From: Acidimicrobiaceae bacterium
Lineage (GTDB): Bacteria; Actinomycetota; Acidimicrobiia; Acidimicrobiales; Bog-793
Length of the DNA stretch: 9,542 bases
Assembly: GCA_027459565.1 (NCBI GenBank)
Contig: DAIDIA010000312.1
Coordinates: 1 to 9,542, forward strand
Reading direction: 5' to 3'
The notes below the pieces were generated by a model. The model did not search any database. It had not been told where the DNA came from and saw nothing but the letters and a program-made list of their open reading frames with translations. This document shows, piece by piece, positions 5,645 through 9,542 of this stretch (positions within the stretch are counted from its first letter, which is position 1; each line of letters begins with the position of its first letter). The position numbers were made by a program, and so were the translations under genes.

Positions 5645-7018
5645 TTACCCTCTGGCAAGCTCACGTAGGGGTGTCTCTACGATTTCGCTGAAGGTCGGGA
5701 ACGCGTGGACGACGTCGACCAGTATTTCGAGCGGGATCTCGGCGCGAATCGCAAGCGTCAATTCGCCGAGCCATTCGTCGCAGTGTCCGCCAATGCTCGA
5801 GGCACCAATCAGCACTCCTCTCTTGCGGTCCGCGATGAGTACCAATCGGCCCTGGGGACTTGCATCGGTCGTTGCGCGCACGACAGAGGTGAGTTCGACC
5901 GAGGCAGAATGCGCGTCAACTCCCTCAAGGTGAGCGAACTCGACGGTGAGCCCGACCGAGGCAACGGGAGGGTCGGTGTACACGGTCCTTGGAATGGCCC
6001 GGTAATTACCAACAGCAGCTCCTCCGAGGAGGTTGTCGACGATGATCCGGCCCTGGTAGTTGGCCGTGTGTGTAAAGGGTGCGATGCCCGTGACGTCTCC
6101 AGCTGCCCAGACGTGCCGCTGACCGGTGACGCGACCGTCAGGATCTGTCGGTACTGCGCCCTCTTCAAGCACGATACCGAGATGTTCGAGTCCAAGGCCC
6201 TCGGTATTCGGGTGGCGTCCGACGGCGACGATGATCCGTTCGACGACCAGTGAGGTACCGTCGCCGAAATGGACCTCTGCTCCCGACGCAACGGGACCCA
6301 CCGAGGTCACGCTCACGTCAGTCAAAATGTCGACTCCGTCGGAGCGGAGCACGTCGGCGAGAATGTCTGCGACCGTCGGGTCCTCATTCGCGAGGAGTTG
6401 ACCCGCGGAGTCCGCGATTGTCACCTCGACGCCAAAGCGCGCGTACATCTGGGCCAGTTCGCAGCCAACGGGACCGGCACCGAGGATGAGGATCGACTTC
6501 GGTCGACTGTGGCTCGTGAGTGCCTGATCGCTCGTCCAGGACGGCACGTCGTCTAGACCCTCGATGGGTGGCCAATTCGCAACGCTGCCAGTCGCGATGA
6601 CCAGCTCTGACCATCGGTGCTCGACCCCGTCTACCTCGATGCGACCAGACCCGCTGACGACGCCACGTCCGCGGAGTAGCGCGACGCCATGCTCGGTGAG
6701 ATTGCGGACCGCCCCCTCGTCGTTGCCGTGATCGCTGAGATCGTCACGTCGCGCAACTGCGGCCAAGAAAGCCAGTTCATCGTCATCGAGCACCAGCGCG
6801 TCTGCAGTTGCACCAACGTCGCGTGAACGTCGCACCAACTTACGGACCTCGGCCGATCGCAGCATTGCCTTGCTTGGAACACATGCGACGTAGGGACATT
6901 CGCCGCCGACGAGATGGGCTTCGACGAGACCAACGCTGAGACCGGCCATCGCAGCGCGATCTGCGATCAGCTCTCCAGCACTCCCGGCACCAAGTACCAA
7001 CACATCGAACTCTGCCAT
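5645..7018 (-). CDS. Class I pyridine nucleotide-disulfide oxidoreductase (FAD/NAD(P)-dependent), not a classical dihydrolipoamide dehydrogenase
   Basis: This 457-residue protein has full family length. The FAD motif GAGSAG is at 10-15 and the redox pair Cys41-X4-Cys46 in GGECPYVACVPSK at 38-50. ATG is at 142-144, the NAD(P) motif GAGPVGCE at 180-187 and the second FAD motif AAGDVTG at 305-311. The dimerisation domain ends with HAFPTFSE at 438-445. In dihydrolipoamide dehydrogenase this region reads HAHPT..E, and its second His is the catalytic base. Here that position is Phe440, although Glu445 remains. The usual GGTCLNVGCIPSK is also altered. Electron transfer from NAD(P)H through FAD to a disulfide or another acceptor is likely, with unknown substrate. 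ATG 7018 follows GGGAGA spaced 5 nt. It is transcribed away from katG and ends upstream of the integrase relic. Its family seems to be the poorly defined mercuric-reductase/Lpd-like group of actinobacteria. Confidence 0.88.
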   Translation of the reverse strand: MAEFDVLVLGAGSAGELIADRAAMAGLSVGLVEAHLVGGECPYVACVPSKAMLRSAEVRKLVRRSRDVGATADALVLDDDELAFLAAVARRDDLSDHGNDEGAVRNLTEHGVALLRGRGVVSGSGRIEVDGVEHRWSELVIATGSVANWPPIEGLDDVPSWTSDQALTSHSRPKSILILGAGPVGCELAQMYARFGVEVTIADSAGQLLANEDPTVADILADVLRSDGVDILTDVSVTSVGPVASGAEVHFGDGTSLVVERIIVAVGRHPNTEGLGLEHLGIVLEEGAVPTDPDGRVTGQRHVWAAGDVTGIAPFTHTANYQGRIIVDNLLGGAAVGNYRAIPRTVYTDPPVASVGLTVEFAHLEGVDAHSASVELTSVVRATTDASPQGRLVLIADRKRGVLIGASSIGGHCDEWLGELTLAIRAEIPLEILVDVVHAFPTFSEIVETPLRELARG

Positions 7019-7597
7019 TGTCGTCTCCCGTGCCGATCAATTCCGAGGCACCTTTGAAGTTGTTGACTGGCTCTTGCAGGTGATTTCAGCATCTCTTTCC
7101 GTGATGCCATTCGCGATCTCTCAGGGAAGATCCTCACAGATGAACATGGCGAAGTCCACGAGATCACGTTGTTGGTCTTCCCGTCTCGGAAGTATGCCAA
7201 GCCTCTTGGTGCGCCTCCGATCGAGATAGTCCCATCTACGATCAAGCTCAGCAGGCGCGATGACCAACCGAATCCGGAGCATCTCCAGCGACTTCGGCCA
7301 TCGAGTCGCCAAGTCACTTGTGTAGGGGTCGACCGCAAGGATTCTCTGTCCCCTGAGATGATCAGCGTGGCGCCACTTGTCAGCAGATCGTCCTTGAAGG
7401 TTCAACACGTTCCCTCTTCGTTCCCGCTGCGAAGACTCGTGGGCAAAGGCCCCATCAAGGTCAGACGTACCTCACCCGGAATCGCCGATCGGATCGAGAG
7501 GGTCCGTGCACAAGTCCCTATAGGCTTGCTCGAAACAACGGTGCTCACCAGAGTGGCTCCGGAAATTGACTCGTACGATGCAGATAAAAGAGGGAAC
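7019..7597. other. 579-bp region between divergent oxidoreductase and katG genes
   Basis: No gene here can be named. The katG frame itself is free of stops from 7067 to katG's ATG (177 codons), and the minus strand, on the same codon triplets, is open 7408-7121. Neither translation shows a family I know, and third-position GC is only about 60 percent in both. No Fur-family regulator (FurA), the common neighbour of katG in actinobacteria, is encoded here. A TACGAT hexamer at 7574-7579 could be a katG -10 but lacks a partner -35. Confidence 0.5.
7121..7408 (-). CDS. Possible small hypothetical protein, 95 aa
   Basis: GTG 7408 is preceded by AAGAGGGAAC, the same ten bases that precede katG's ATG, so a ribosome could bind here. 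The product is basic and has a plausible soluble composition (for example DPYTSDLATRWPKSLEMLRI near residues 27-46), with no recognised domain. It would lie 102 bp upstream of, and on the same strand as, the disulfide oxidoreductase gene. Against it: weak codon bias, and an equally open frame on the opposite strand. It is unclear whether this is a real gene. Confidence 0.25.
   Translation of the reverse strand: MLNLQGRSADKWRHADHLRGQRILAVDPYTSDLATRWPKSLEMLRIRLVIAPAELDRRWDYLDRRRTKRLGILPRREDQQRDLVDFAMFICEDLP

Positions 7598-9542
<1,945 letters not shown>

Noticed and set aside
7566..7579. TTGACT and TACGAT as a katG promoter pair
   Set aside because: They are only 2 bp apart, so they cannot form a -35/-10 pair; TACGAT alone has no matching -35.

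Overview
The window is GC-rich and densely coding on both strands. Protein style (GGECPYVACVPSK-type oxidoreductase, DosR-like operator, ferritin-like EMRHHRWF protein) suggests a high-GC actinobacterium, possibly Acidimicrobiia-like. That placement is inference, because no rRNA or other marker gene is present.

Layout, left to right. (1) Positions 1-1929 (+) hold the 3' part of a thiamine-diphosphate enzyme of the AceE/transketolase superfamily, whose start lies upstream of the window. (2) Convergent to it on the minus strand is a two-gene unit read from 3347 down to 2062: an AhpD-like carboxymuconolactone decarboxylase family protein, then an isocitrate lyase/PEP mutase superfamily enzyme. 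The two genes overlap by 4 bp (ATGA). (3) A 396-bp divergent intergenic region carries a plausible promoter for that operon. On the other side it has a DosR/DevR-like palindrome placed just upstream of a putative promoter for a small ferritin-like protein (3744-4214, +). (4) Positions 4215-5644 contain no intact gene. On the minus strand there is a decayed tyrosine recombinase (phage-type integrase) that can be pieced together across all three frames, with flanks in which I recognise nothing. (5) Positions 5645-7018 (-) encode a class I pyridine nucleotide-disulfide oxidoreductase. It keeps a CX4C redox pair but has Phe where dihydrolipoamide dehydrogenases have the catalytic His. (6) A 579-bp stretch of uncertain content follows, then katG (7598 to the window end, +), truncated at its 3' end by the window.

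The set as a whole points to redox and oxygen physiology: catalase-peroxidase, thiol peroxidase-like AhpD fold, flavin disulfide oxidoreductase, ferritin-like diiron candidate, and a hypoxia-type operator. No shared operon links all of them. The nearest to something undescribed are the operator-plus-ferritin-like-protein unit and the integrase relic, which marks the middle of the window as a former integration site. I do not see a clear new multi-gene system.
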